A stretch of DNA of 21,566 nt. Origin: an uncultured Collinsella sp. Lineage in GTDB: Bacteria; Actinomycetota; Coriobacteriia; Coriobacteriales; Coriobacteriaceae. The position numbers were made by a program, and so were the translations under genes. A model generated the notes under the pieces. The model was given only the letters and a program-made list of their open reading frames with translations, did no database searches and was not told the origin of the DNA. The stretch's first letter is position 1; every line of letters starts with the position of its first letter. The DNA lies in the NCBI GenBank assembly GCA_958438125.1, contig CAUBQN010000014.1, positions 1 through 21,566 of the forward strand. Reading direction: 5' to 3'. Shown in pieces: positions 13,128 through 20,077 of this stretch.

Positions 13128-13865
13128 CTAAACGTTTGCTCGGTTGGTGAAGATGCCCTTTTTGGAAGTCCCCCGATCGTCGGAGCCCTTCTTAACCTTC
13201 TTACCGTCCTTGGTGTAGTAGGAGTAGTAGTACTCGCTGGTCTCGGTCTCGCAGTAGTTCATAACGGTACCGATGAGCTTGACCTTTTCGGACTTCTTAA
13301 GCTGGCCGATAGCGTTGAGTGCCTCCTCGCGCTTGGTGAAGTCCTCGCGCACGACAAAAAGCGCACCGTCGGTCAGACTTGCGATCTCGGCAGCATCGAT
13401 GAAGGTGCCGACCGGGGGAGCATCAAAGATGACGTACTGGAACTTGGCAGACAGTGCCTTTACCAGCTTGGCAAAGCGGTGAGAGACGATGATGTCGGCA
13501 GGATTGGGAATATGCGGCTCGGCATCGAGGAAGTAGAAGTTCTTCTGACCCGTCTCGACAATTGCCTGGTCAATGGAGATCTGCTCGGAAAGGACCGCAT
13601 AGAGTCCGCCGCGCGAACGAACGCCGAGCATATCGGAAAGGGACCTGCGGCGCATATCGGCCTCGACCAGGAGCACGGACTTGCCGCTCGTGGCGATAGC
13701 CTGGGCAAGGTTGATGGAAACCGTAGACTTGCCCTCGTTGGGAATCGAGGACGTGACGGTAATGGTGCGAATGGGGTCGTCCACGCTCGCAAAGCGGATG
13801 TTGGCCAGAAGGGTCTTGGCGGCATTCTGTACAACGAGCTTATCGGTGTTCTTTGCCTTAGCCAT
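13128..13865 (-). CDS. cpsD: CpsD/CapB-type bacterial tyrosine kinase (BY-kinase)
   Basis: The 245-residue cytoplasmic kinase autophosphorylates on a C-terminal tyrosine cluster and with its membrane partner controls polysaccharide chain length or export. Motifs in order: Walker A SSIPNEGKST (39-48), Walker A' VLLVEADMRR (64-73), Walker B YVIFDAPP (144-151), and a tyrosine cluster EYYYSYY (211-217) followed by a basic tail. The Walker A' box has Glu68 where many members have Asp; the second acidic residue, Asp70, is retained. The tyrosines sit about 28 residues from the end rather than at the extreme C-terminus. The gene starts two bases after the CpsC-like stop codon, so the two are translationally linked. 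Confidence 0.9.
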   Translation of the reverse strand: MAKAKNTDKLVVQNAAKTLLANIRFASVDDPIRTITVTSSIPNEGKSTVSINLAQAIATSGKSVLLVEADMRRRSLSDMLGVRSRGGLYAVLSEQISIDQAIVETGQKNFYFLDAEPHIPNPADIIVSHRFAKLVKALSAKFQYVIFDAPPVGTFIDAAEIASLTDGALFVVREDFTKREEALNAIGQLKKSEKVKLIGTVMNYCETETSEYYYSYYTKDGKKVKKGSDDRGTSKKGIFTNRANV

Positions 13866-13867
13866 GC

Positions 13868-14524
13868 CTATTTACCACCTTTCATAGCCGGAATTCGGCC
13901 AACAACGGGAATGCCCAGGAGCTCTTCCGCCTCTTCGGCACCGCGGATGCGGGTATTGAGCATGTCTGCCAAAACGACATAGGCGACTGCGATAAAGATA
14001 CCGGCGAGGAACGCGACGGCAATATACAGCGTGCGCTTGGGGCCGCTGGGGGCTTCGGGGGTCTTAGCCTCGTCGATAACGTTGATGCTCTGGGCAGCGC
14101 CGACGTTCTGAGCGACCGTACTCACCGAGCTAGCTATGGCCTTTGCGACCTCAGCCGTCTCCTTGGCATCGGTGCCGGTAACCGAAAGCGTAATGACACG
14201 CGTGGTGGTCTCGGAGGAAACAGACACCTTGTAGTCATCCAGATCGGTGAGGCCCAGTTCCTTGGCGGCGCCGCTCTTAACGCTATCGCTATCCAGCAGC
14301 GTGGCGATATCGTTGGAAAGCATCTGGCTCGCCGAGAGATCGTTGTAGCTCATCTGGCCGCTATCGTCGGTCTTGGCGAGAATGTACATGCTCGTCGTCG
14401 CGGTATAGGTGTTGTCCATCGCGGCGAAGGACACGATGCCCATGGCGATCGCGCAGACCACCGGAAGGGTGATGACCAGCTTGAGGTGCTTCTTCAGCAG
14501 CTGGAACAGTTCGAGAAGGGTCAT
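13868..14524 (-). CDS. cpsC: CpsC/YveK-type Wzz-domain polysaccharide co-polymerase
   Basis: The 218-residue inner-membrane protein has the Wzz layout of Gram-positive chain-length regulators. It has a short cytoplasmic N-terminus (LLELFQLLKKHLKLV), helix 1 at about 15-35, an extracytoplasmic domain (TATTSMYILAK and further), a Pro-containing segment TPEAPSGPKR (155-164), helix 2 at about 165-187, and a C-terminal cytoplasmic tail that would activate the CpsD kinase. The ATG at 14524 follows AAAGG. It is first in the CpsC-CpsD-CpsB-GNAT operon, and the 195-base gap upstream (14525-14719) must contain its promoter and the terminator of the phoR-like gene. Confidence 0.88.
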   Translation of the reverse strand: MTLLELFQLLKKHLKLVITLPVVCAIAMGIVSFAAMDNTYTATTSMYILAKTDDSGQMSYNDLSASQMLSNDIATLLDSDSVKSGAAKELGLTDLDDYKVSVSSETTTRVITLSVTGTDAKETAEVAKAIASSVSTVAQNVGAAQSINVIDEAKTPEAPSGPKRTLYIAVAFLAGIFIAVAYVVLADMLNTRIRGAEEAEELLGIPVVGRIPAMKGGK

Positions 14525-14549
14525 GCAGCTTGCCTTTCATTTCCCCAGT

Positions 14550-14610
14550 TCGGATTGACAAAACTGTTCGTATGTTATCGCATCTTTTTACCGAGACCAA
14601 ACTCTATACA
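14550..14610 (-). promoter_or_regulatory. Candidate promoter of the cpsCDB operon
   Basis: On the minus strand TTGGTC and TAACAT are separated by 17 bases within the AT-rich part of the 195-base gap upstream of cpsC. They give a leader of roughly 35-40 bases. The -35 is weak. A small inverted repeat, ACAGG-CTCT-CCTGT (14617-14630), lies just upstream and could be an operator. Confidence 0.3.
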
Positions 14611-14665
14611 TAAGAAACAGGCTCTCCTGTAAAAATGTCGGAAGCAATCGTAAAATTGCACAACA

Positions 14666-14694
14666 ACGCCGCACCCGAAAGTCAAATGCGGCGT
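14666..14694 (-). terminator. Probable terminator of the phoR-like gene
   Basis: ACGCCGCA (14666-14673) and TGCGGCGT (14687-14694) form a perfect 8-bp stem with a 13-base loop, about 25 bases beyond the sensor-kinase stop. On the minus strand it is followed by TGTTGTGCAATTTT, a discontinuous T-rich tail. Confidence 0.6.
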
Positions 14695-14719
14695 CTGCAT
14701 CAATACCTATGTTGTATCG

Positions 14720-16144
14720 CTATGCGAATGGCTCGTCCTGCTGTATGGGAAACGTCACCGTAATGGTGGTTCCCACGCCCAACTCGCTCGACAGATCGAG
14801 CGTGGCGTGATGATACAGGGCCGCATGCTTGACAATGGCAAGCCCCAGACCGGTTCCGCCGCGCGCCTTGGACCTACTCTTGTCCACGCGATAGAACCGC
14901 TCAAATACCTTGCCCTGTTCTTCAGGCGCGATACCGATTCCCGTGTCGGCGACCGCAAGGAACGGATGGCCTTCGTCGTTGGTGCCGCACTGCAGCGTAA
15001 CCGTACCGCCGGGTCGATTGTAGCGGATGGCGTTGCTTGCCAGATTATAGATGAGCTCGTCAATCAAGCGCGACACGCCCTCGATGACCACAGGCTTGGT
15101 CTCATGACTTATCGTCACATTCGCCTGACGGGCGACCTGTTCAAGACGCTGCTCAACCGCGTAGATGGCACGCGAGAGCTCAATAGGCTCCGTGGACCCA
15201 ATGGGCACCGCCTCGCCCTCAGTTGCACGCTCGGCCTCGTCCAAGTTAGACAGCGTAAGGATGTCGTTGACAAGCGCTGCCAAGCGGCCCGCCTCACGAT
15301 AGATGCGACCGCCAAAGTTGCGCAGGTCGTCCTCGCCCTCGACCATGCCGTTTGCGATGAGCTCGGCATAGCCCGAAATCGCCGTAAGCGGCGTCTTGAG
15401 CTCATGGGTGATATTCGCCGTGAACTCGCGGCGCATACGGTCGTTGTCCGCCAGCACCGCCATTTGGCGCTTGAGTTCCTGGCGCTGCGACTCGATACGC
15501 TCAAGCATGGGGACCATCTCGGCATAGGCGTGCTCATAGCTACGGCGTGGGTGGTCCAAATCCACCTCTTGCAACGGCGCGATGATGGCACGGGACTCGC
15601 GGCGCGCCATAAAAAACGAGAGTACCGCGCCCGCTGCTGCGATAAGCAGCATCGGCGCCACCATCGACAGCAAAATCGCTGCAACGCCAGGCTGGGCCTG
15701 CGCCAAGCGGACAACCTGGCCGTTATCAAGGGCGACGGCGCGATACAGCATAATCTCGTCGAGCGTAGAGCTTGCGCGCTCCGCGGAACCCGAACCATTC
15801 TCAAAGGCCTCGATGACCTCGGGGCGATCGCCGTGGTTGGGCAGTGTGGAAGGCGACGCCTCGTTGTCGTAGGCAACCGATCCATCCTTGTTAATCAGCG
15901 TGATGCGCAAGTCCTCACGATCGAGGCTACGCAAGAACGGGATGGGCTCCTGCTGCTCGTCGAGGGCGGCAGCAATGAGCTCGGTTTCCTGCGCCAGATT
16001 GGCACTCGTGGCATCCGCCAAGGTGTTTTGCACAAAGAACGCACCCAGCACCGTAAACGCCACGATAACCGCCATGGCACAGACAAAGATCGTCACAAAA
16101 ACGCGGTGGGACAGCGTATGTTTTCCCTGGGGGGCGAAGACCAC
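14720..16144 (-). CDS. phoR: PhoR-type sensor histidine kinase
   Basis: The 474-residue membrane kinase has helix 1 at about 14-37, an extracytoplasmic sensing domain of about 115 residues, helix 2 at about 151-173, a linker with coiled-coil character (LERIESQRQELKRQMAVL), then the H-box FTANITHELKTPLTAISGY with phosphoacceptor His247. The ATPase domain shows the N-box LIYNLASNAIRYN, the G1 box DTGIGI and the G2 box GGTGLGLAIV. This architecture and the partner gene point to PhoR of the phosphate-starvation system. The start is GTG at 16144; GGAGGAG stands six bases upstream and overlaps the end of the regulator gene, whose stop is only three bases away. A terminator-like hairpin follows at 14666-14694. 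The name rests on context with pstB. Confidence 0.88.
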   Translation of the reverse strand: MVFAPQGKHTLSHRVFVTIFVCAMAVIVAFTVLGAFFVQNTLADATSANLAQETELIAAALDEQQEPIPFLRSLDREDLRITLINKDGSVAYDNEASPSTLPNHGDRPEVIEAFENGSGSAERASSTLDEIMLYRAVALDNGQVVRLAQAQPGVAAILLSMVAPMLLIAAAGAVLSFFMARRESRAIIAPLQEVDLDHPRRSYEHAYAEMVPMLERIESQRQELKRQMAVLADNDRMRREFTANITHELKTPLTAISGYAELIANGMVEGEDDLRNFGGRIYREAGRLAALVNDILTLSNLDEAERATEGEAVPIGSTEPIELSRAIYAVEQRLEQVARQANVTISHETKPVVIEGVSRLIDELIYNLASNAIRYNRPGGTVTLQCGTNDEGHPFLAVADTGIGIAPEEQGKVFERFYRVDKSRSKARGGTGLGLAIVKHAALYHHATLDLSSELGVGTTITVTFPIQQDEPFA

Positions 16145-16147
16145 GGG

Positions 16148-16876
16148 TTACTCCTCCGATGCGGTGGCCGCGGTGTCGTCACCTTCGGCACCATCACCGG
16201 CAGAAGGCTCGGCCAAGCGGTAGCCCACGCCGCGCACGGTCTCGATGGCGCTGGCATGCTCGCCCAGTTTTTGGCGAAGCGTCTGCACGTGCACGTCAAC
16301 GGTGCGCGAACCGCCGTCGAAGTCCCAGCCCCACACGCTCTGCAGCAACGACTCGCGGGTAAAGACCACGCCGGGCTTGCGCATGAGGTACTCGAGCAGG
16401 TCGAACTCGCGCAGGGTGAGCTTAAGCGGCTCGCCGGCAACGGTCACCTCGCGATGGCTGGGCGAGAGCACGATGTCGCCCACGTTGAGCACATCGCTTG
16501 CCTGTTTGACCATACCGCCGCGACGCAGCAGTGCGCGGCAGCGGCTGGCGAGCTCCATGAGCGAGAAGGGTTTAGTCAGGTAATCGTCGGCACCGTCATC
16601 GAGCGCCATCACCTTGTCGAGCTCGGTGTCCTTGGCGGTAAGCATCATGATGGGCACCGTCGCCGTCAGGCGGTCGGCGCGGAGGCGGCGCATAATCGCC
16701 AAACCATCGGTATCGGGCAGCATGATATCGAGCAGCACAGCATCGGGCACCCGTCGCGCCACGGCGGCCTTAAACTCGCCGTCGCACGAAAAGCCCTCGG
16801 CCTCGATTCCCTGCTTGCGCAGCGCATAGACCGTCAAATCCCTGATGTTGTCATCGTCCTCGACGTAATAGATCAT
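16148..16876 (-). CDS. phoP: OmpR/PhoB-family response regulator, PhoP-like
   Basis: The 242-residue regulator has a receiver domain beginning MIYYVEDDDNIR, with the phosphoacceptor Asp50 in VLLDIMLPD and the conserved Lys in DDYLTKPF. The winged-helix DNA-binding domain contains LREFDLLEYLMRKPG and the recognition-helix segment SRTVDVHVQTLRQKL, and ends ETVRGVGYRL followed by an acidic tail. The frame opens at 16900, but ATG at 16876 has AAAGGGG six bases upstream and fits the family's N-terminus. It lies between pstB (64 bases upstream) and the PhoR-like kinase, the usual PhoPR setting, so control of phosphate uptake genes is likely. The exact name (phoP, phoB or regX3) is not decided by sequence alone. 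Confidence 0.88.
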   Translation of the reverse strand: MIYYVEDDDNIRDLTVYALRKQGIEAEGFSCDGEFKAAVARRVPDAVLLDIMLPDTDGLAIMRRLRADRLTATVPIMMLTAKDTELDKVMALDDGADDYLTKPFSLMELASRCRALLRRGGMVKQASDVLNVGDIVLSPSHREVTVAGEPLKLTLREFDLLEYLMRKPGVVFTRESLLQSVWGWDFDGGSRTVDVHVQTLRQKLGEHASAIETVRGVGYRLAEPSAGDGAEGDDTAATASEE

Positions 16877-16940
16877 GTTGAACCCCTTTGCGGCCGACAT
16901 GACCGCATCTTAACCCTAAAGGTGCCTGTACTAGATGGTA

Positions 16941-17816
16941 TCAGCCAAAACGGCCCGTCAAATAATCCGCCGTGCGCGGATCGATCGGGTTTTTGAAGAG
17001 CTGGGCAGTGGGCGCATGCTCCACCAGCTCGCCCAGCAAAAAGAACGCGACCGAGTCGGAGATGCGCGCAGCCTGCTGCATGTTGTGCGTAACGACCACC
17101 AGCGTGCAGGTCTCCCTGAGCTCGCAGGCCAGCTGCTCCACCACCAGCGTCGATACGGGGTCGAGCGCCGAGGTCGGTTCGTCCATCAGCAGAATGTCGG
17201 GCTGCACGGCCAGCGCACGGGCGATGCACAGACGCTGCTGCTGGCCGCCCGAAAGACCCAGGCCCGATTCTTTGAGCTTGTCCTTGACCTCGTCCCACAG
17301 AGCGGCGCGTCGCAGGGAGTCTTCGACCAGCTCGTCGAGCACGACGCGGTCGCGCACTCCCATTCCGCGAGGACCGTAGGCGACGTTGTCGTAGATGCTC
17401 ATGGGAAACGGGTTGGGGCGCTGAAACACCATGCCCACGCGCTGGCGCAAACGGCAGATGTCGTAATCGCCCAGGATATCTTGACCATCGAGCGCAATCT
17501 TGCCCTCGATTCGGCAGTCCTTGATGCCGTCGTTCATGCGGTTAAAGCAGCGCAGCAACGTGGACTTTCCGCAGCCCGAAGGCCCGATAAACGAGGTGAT
17601 CTGCTTGTCGCGAATCTTGATATTCACGTCCTTGAGCGCATGATGGTCGCCATAGAACAGGTCGAGGCCCTCGACATCGATGCGCGTCGGCGAGGCGGCA
17701 AGATCCTCTGCCGTGGGGCGAGTCGCATCCCCAACCTCGCGCTCGTGCGCGGCCTCGGCCTGCGCTTTCATGAGTTCTTTAAGCTCCGTGGGCTCCACAG
17801 CCGCAGCAGCCGTCAT
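16941..17816 (-). CDS. pstB: Phosphate ABC transporter ATP-binding protein PstB
   Basis: The ATPase subunit energises the PstSCAB high-affinity phosphate importer. From the chosen start (291 residues): Walker A GPSGCGKST (78-86), the PstB-specific CFNRMND after it, Q-loop VFQRPNPFPMSIYDNVAYG, signature LSGGQQQR (188-195), Walker B ILLMDEPTSALDP (208-220) and a C-terminal NPIDPRTADYLTGRFG, all characteristic of PstB. About 45 charged/Ala-rich residues precede the usual start of the family, making it longer than the usual 250-260. The frame opens at a GTG at 17831; ATG at 17816 has GGAGGT upstream and is chosen. No pstS, pstC, pstA or phoU is in the window; the upstream gene is an unrelated sensor kinase. 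A TTGACA and a TTACAA ten bases apart lie in its promoter region. Confidence 0.93.
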   Translation of the reverse strand: MTAAAAVEPTELKELMKAQAEAAHEREVGDATRPTAEDLAASPTRIDVEGLDLFYGDHHALKDVNIKIRDKQITSFIGPSGCGKSTLLRCFNRMNDGIKDCRIEGKIALDGQDILGDYDICRLRQRVGMVFQRPNPFPMSIYDNVAYGPRGMGVRDRVVLDELVEDSLRRAALWDEVKDKLKESGLGLSGGQQQRLCIARALAVQPDILLMDEPTSALDPVSTLVVEQLACELRETCTLVVVTHNMQQAARISDSVAFFLLGELVEHAPTAQLFKNPIDPRTADYLTGRFG

Positions 17817-17892
17817 ACCGCATACCTCCACATCGATATCAATTCAGCAGTATCGATAGTAGAAATCGCGGCTCATATGCACGTGAGCGCAT

Positions 17893-17908
17893 TGTCAAGT
17901 GTTTGTAA
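17893..17908 (-). promoter_or_regulatory. Candidate -35/PHO-box-like repeats upstream of pstB
   Basis: On the minus strand TTACAA and TTGACA start ten bases apart (17903-17908 and 17893-17898), about 77-92 bases before the pstB ATG. TTGACA is a perfect -35 hexamer, but a good -10 at 17 bases is missing; TATGAG at 15 bases is the best. A TT(A/G)ACA-type direct repeat at this period resembles Bacillus PhoP boxes. The assignment is tentative. Confidence 0.3.
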
Positions 17909-17919
17909 GGGCACGCTGA

Positions 17920-19158
17920 CTATGCGGCGGGCAGCTCGATGGTGAATATCGTGTGTTCGGGCGTCGATTCACATGCAACGGTACCGCCGTGTGCCGCGAT
18001 GATCTCCTTGGCAATAGCAAGGCCCAGACCGGCACCACCGCGATTGGTCGCACGCGCCGCATCCAGGCGATAGAACTTCTCAAAGATCACCTTGAGCTTT
18101 GCCTCAGGGATGGGATCGCCCTGATTGATAAAGCGCACGCGCACGCCACCGTCGTCCCGGCGTCTGGCCTCAATCGTGATAGTCGAGCCCTCATAGCTAT
18201 AGGCGACGGCGTTTTTCATGATGTTGTTGAACACGCGAGCCATCTTGTCGCCATCCACGAGCACCGTCAGGTCCTCGCGAATATCAACTTGGGCTTCCTT
18301 ATGCTGCTCGTTGAGGATGGGATAGAACTCGTCAGCCACCTGAGCCAGCAGCAACCCCAGATCAACATAGCCGCGCGTGAGCACGATATCGTGGAAGTCA
18401 AAGCGTGTGATATCGAAGAACTCTTCGATGAGTGCATCGAGCCGGTGCGCCTTGTCGAGAGCCACGCCCGTAAAGTGCGCACGTTGCTCAACCGGCAGCT
18501 CAGGAGCCTCTTGCAGCAGCGAAAGATAGCCCACCACACTGGCAAGCGGGGTGCGTAGGTCATGTGCCAAGTACGTGACCAAATCGTCCTTGCGATGCGA
18601 CTCGTCACGCAGAGCTTGCTGCACCTTGCGCTCACGGTCACGCACGCGGTTAAGGGCGCCCTCGACCTCCAAGAAGTCGCCGTCAATGTTGTCCCAGGTG
18701 TCGGGGTGATCGATCAGGCGATCTTGAATACGAGCGGCCAGCACACAATCGGCATGCTGCTCGCCCTGTTCGTAGCCCTGGTAGTACAGGGCGCGGCCGC
18801 ACAAGAACAGCACGCACGCGGCAAGCGCCAGCACAAAGCCAAGCATGTTGAATACAAAGCCGGCATCGAACAGCACCGGCCCTTCGATGCCGCCGAGCGC
18901 CATGGCGCCAATCGCCAACGTCATGGCCCACGCGGCGCCGCCAATCACCATGCAGCGGCGCACGATCTCAAATCGATCGATCAGCAAAAAGCCGACAAGC
19001 AGCACCGCCAAGATTCCAGCGATGTTATCAATGCCAATCAGCAGCAGGCTCAGCAAAAAGAGCAGCACCGTTGCAAGCGCGCGGTTGTCGACGACCGACC
19101 TCACGTATTCAAAGAGTCGATCGGGCACCTCGAACGCTTGTCTATCGTCTTTTGTCAT
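17920..19158 (-). CDS. VanS-like sensor histidine kinase
   Basis: From the chosen start the kinase has 412 residues. Four hydrophobic segments (about 26-44, 46-62, 69-89, 100-125) are joined by very short loops, so there is no sizeable extracytoplasmic sensor domain. The kinase core is strikingly VanS-like: TYLAHDLRTPLASVVGYLSLL with phosphoacceptor His199, then KAHRLDALIEEFFDITRF, DKMARVFNNIMKNAVAYS (N-box), IFEKFYRLDAARATN and GGAGLGLAIAKEIIAAHGG (G-box). The frame is open to 19323, but ATG at 19158 has GAGGAT upstream and starts 26 bases after the VanR-like stop. The pair is an operon. VanS relatives sense cell-wall stress or glycopeptides; no vanHAX genes are present, so the signal here is unknown. 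Confidence 0.88.
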   Translation of the reverse strand: MTKDDRQAFEVPDRLFEYVRSVVDNRALATVLLFLLSLLLIGIDNIAGILAVLLVGFLLIDRFEIVRRCMVIGGAAWAMTLAIGAMALGGIEGPVLFDAGFVFNMLGFVLALAACVLFLCGRALYYQGYEQGEQHADCVLAARIQDRLIDHPDTWDNIDGDFLEVEGALNRVRDRERKVQQALRDESHRKDDLVTYLAHDLRTPLASVVGYLSLLQEAPELPVEQRAHFTGVALDKAHRLDALIEEFFDITRFDFHDIVLTRGYVDLGLLLAQVADEFYPILNEQHKEAQVDIREDLTVLVDGDKMARVFNNIMKNAVAYSYEGSTITIEARRRDDGGVRVRFINQGDPIPEAKLKVIFEKFYRLDAARATNRGGAGLGLAIAKEIIAAHGGTVACESTPEHTIFTIELPAA

Positions 19159-19184
19159 ATCAAGATCCTCACAAGCGAAAAGCG

Positions 19185-19880
19185 TTATTCGATTATGTAG
19201 CCGACGCCCCAGACGTTTTTGATAAAGCGCGGCTTTTGTGCGTCGTCGCCAATCTTTTCGCGCAAGTGGCGAATGTGCACCATCACCGTATTGTTGGAGC
19301 CGGGCATAAAATCCTCGTTCCACACCGCACGGAACAGGTCCTCCACGGCCACCACGCTGCCGCGATGCTCGACCAGATACAGCAAGATTGAATACTCGGT
19401 GGGTGTGAGGCGTACCGGTGCACCGTCCACCGTCACGGAACGAGCGTCGCGGTTGATCTCCAAGCCGTCGAGCTGAATGGTCGGCGACTCGGCCGCCTGT
19501 GCACGGCTACCGTAGCTGGTGTAGCGGCGAAGCTGAGCGTGCACGCGCGCGACGAGCTCCAGCGGACGAAACGGCTTAACCACGTAATCGTCCGCGCCAA
19601 GCGAAAGGCCCTCGATCTTGTCTTGCTGGGCATCGCGCGCCGTCAGCATGATCACAGGATAGGTATGGCTGGAACGGATCGTACGCAGCAGCTCAAACCC
19701 ATCGATATCGGGCAGCATGACATCCAGCAGCGCCAGATCGAACTCCTGCTCCAAGATTGCCTTGGCAGCATCGGCCCCGCTATAGGCAATCTGGACGTCA
19801 AAGCCTTCTTTTGTAAGGTAGATGCCCACTAGGTCGGCAATGGCCTTCTCGTCATCAACTACCAGTATGCGCTCGTTCAT
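19185..19880 (-). CDS. VanR-like OmpR-family response regulator
   Basis: The 231-residue partner of the VanS-like kinase begins NERILVVDDEKAIADLV, with phosphoacceptor Asp53 in ALLDVMLPD and the receiver Lys in DDYVVKPFRPLELVARV. The winged-helix domain holds LTPTEYSILLYLVEHRG and the DNA-contact segment SNNTVMVHIRHLREKIGD, ending FIKNVWGVGYIIE, closely following the VanR pattern. The ATG at 19880 has AGAGGAG seven bases upstream. The gene is divergent from the D,D-carboxypeptidase gene; the shared 197-base region with inverted repeats is a natural place for it to act. The family is certain; VanR-like describes similarity, not proof of glycopeptide resistance. Confidence 0.9.
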   Translation of the reverse strand: MNERILVVDDEKAIADLVGIYLTKEGFDVQIAYSGADAAKAILEQEFDLALLDVMLPDIDGFELLRTIRSSHTYPVIMLTARDAQQDKIEGLSLGADDYVVKPFRPLELVARVHAQLRRYTSYGSRAQAAESPTIQLDGLEINRDARSVTVDGAPVRLTPTEYSILLYLVEHRGSVVAVEDLFRAVWNEDFMPGSNNTVMVHIRHLREKIGDDAQKPRFIKNVWGVGYIIE

Positions 19881-19939
19881 GCGTGCTCCTCTCGCGCTCC
19901 ATTATGCCCGAGGGGGCGCCCGTCACACACAACAAGCGT

Positions 19940-19982
19940 GGGTGATTAAGTCGGCCTTAAGCACCCTTGTGCCCGTTCGGGC
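19940..19982. promoter_or_regulatory. Inverted repeats between the regulator and carboxypeptidase genes
   Basis: GGGTGATTAAG (19940-19950) and CTTAAGCACCC (19956-19966) are inverted 11-mers with one mismatch around TCGGC. GCCCG and CGGGC (19971-19975 and 19978-19982) form a second small inverted repeat. They sit about 60 bases upstream of the VanR-like start and about 50 bases upstream of the -10 of the carboxypeptidase gene, suitable for a shared operator. Confidence 0.4.
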
Positions 19983-20032
19983 GCGGATGTGGGCCACGCA
20001 CGCACGCGATGATCGCCGACGCCGGCAAACGA

Positions 20033-20038
20033 TATACT
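20033..20038 (+). promoter_or_regulatory. Candidate -10 of the carboxypeptidase gene
   Basis: TATACT in the context GATATACTCTAG is a good -10; no strong -35 stands 17 bases before it. Transcription would start near 20045, upstream of the GTG at 20078 but downstream of the ATG at 20009. This supports the GTG start. Confidence 0.4.
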
Positions 20039-20077
20039 CTAGTTTCAGAAGAGACCATCCCGTCGAAAGCGAAATCC

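Noticed and set aside
14807..16996. 729-codon plus-strand reading frame opposite phoP/phoR
   Set aside because: It crosses two well-supported genes and has antisense composition.
17920..19880. Vancomycin-resistance operon
   Set aside because: Only the regulatory pair resembles Van proteins; no vanH, vanA/B ligase, vanX or zinc-type vanY is present, and the neighbour is a serine carboxypeptidase.
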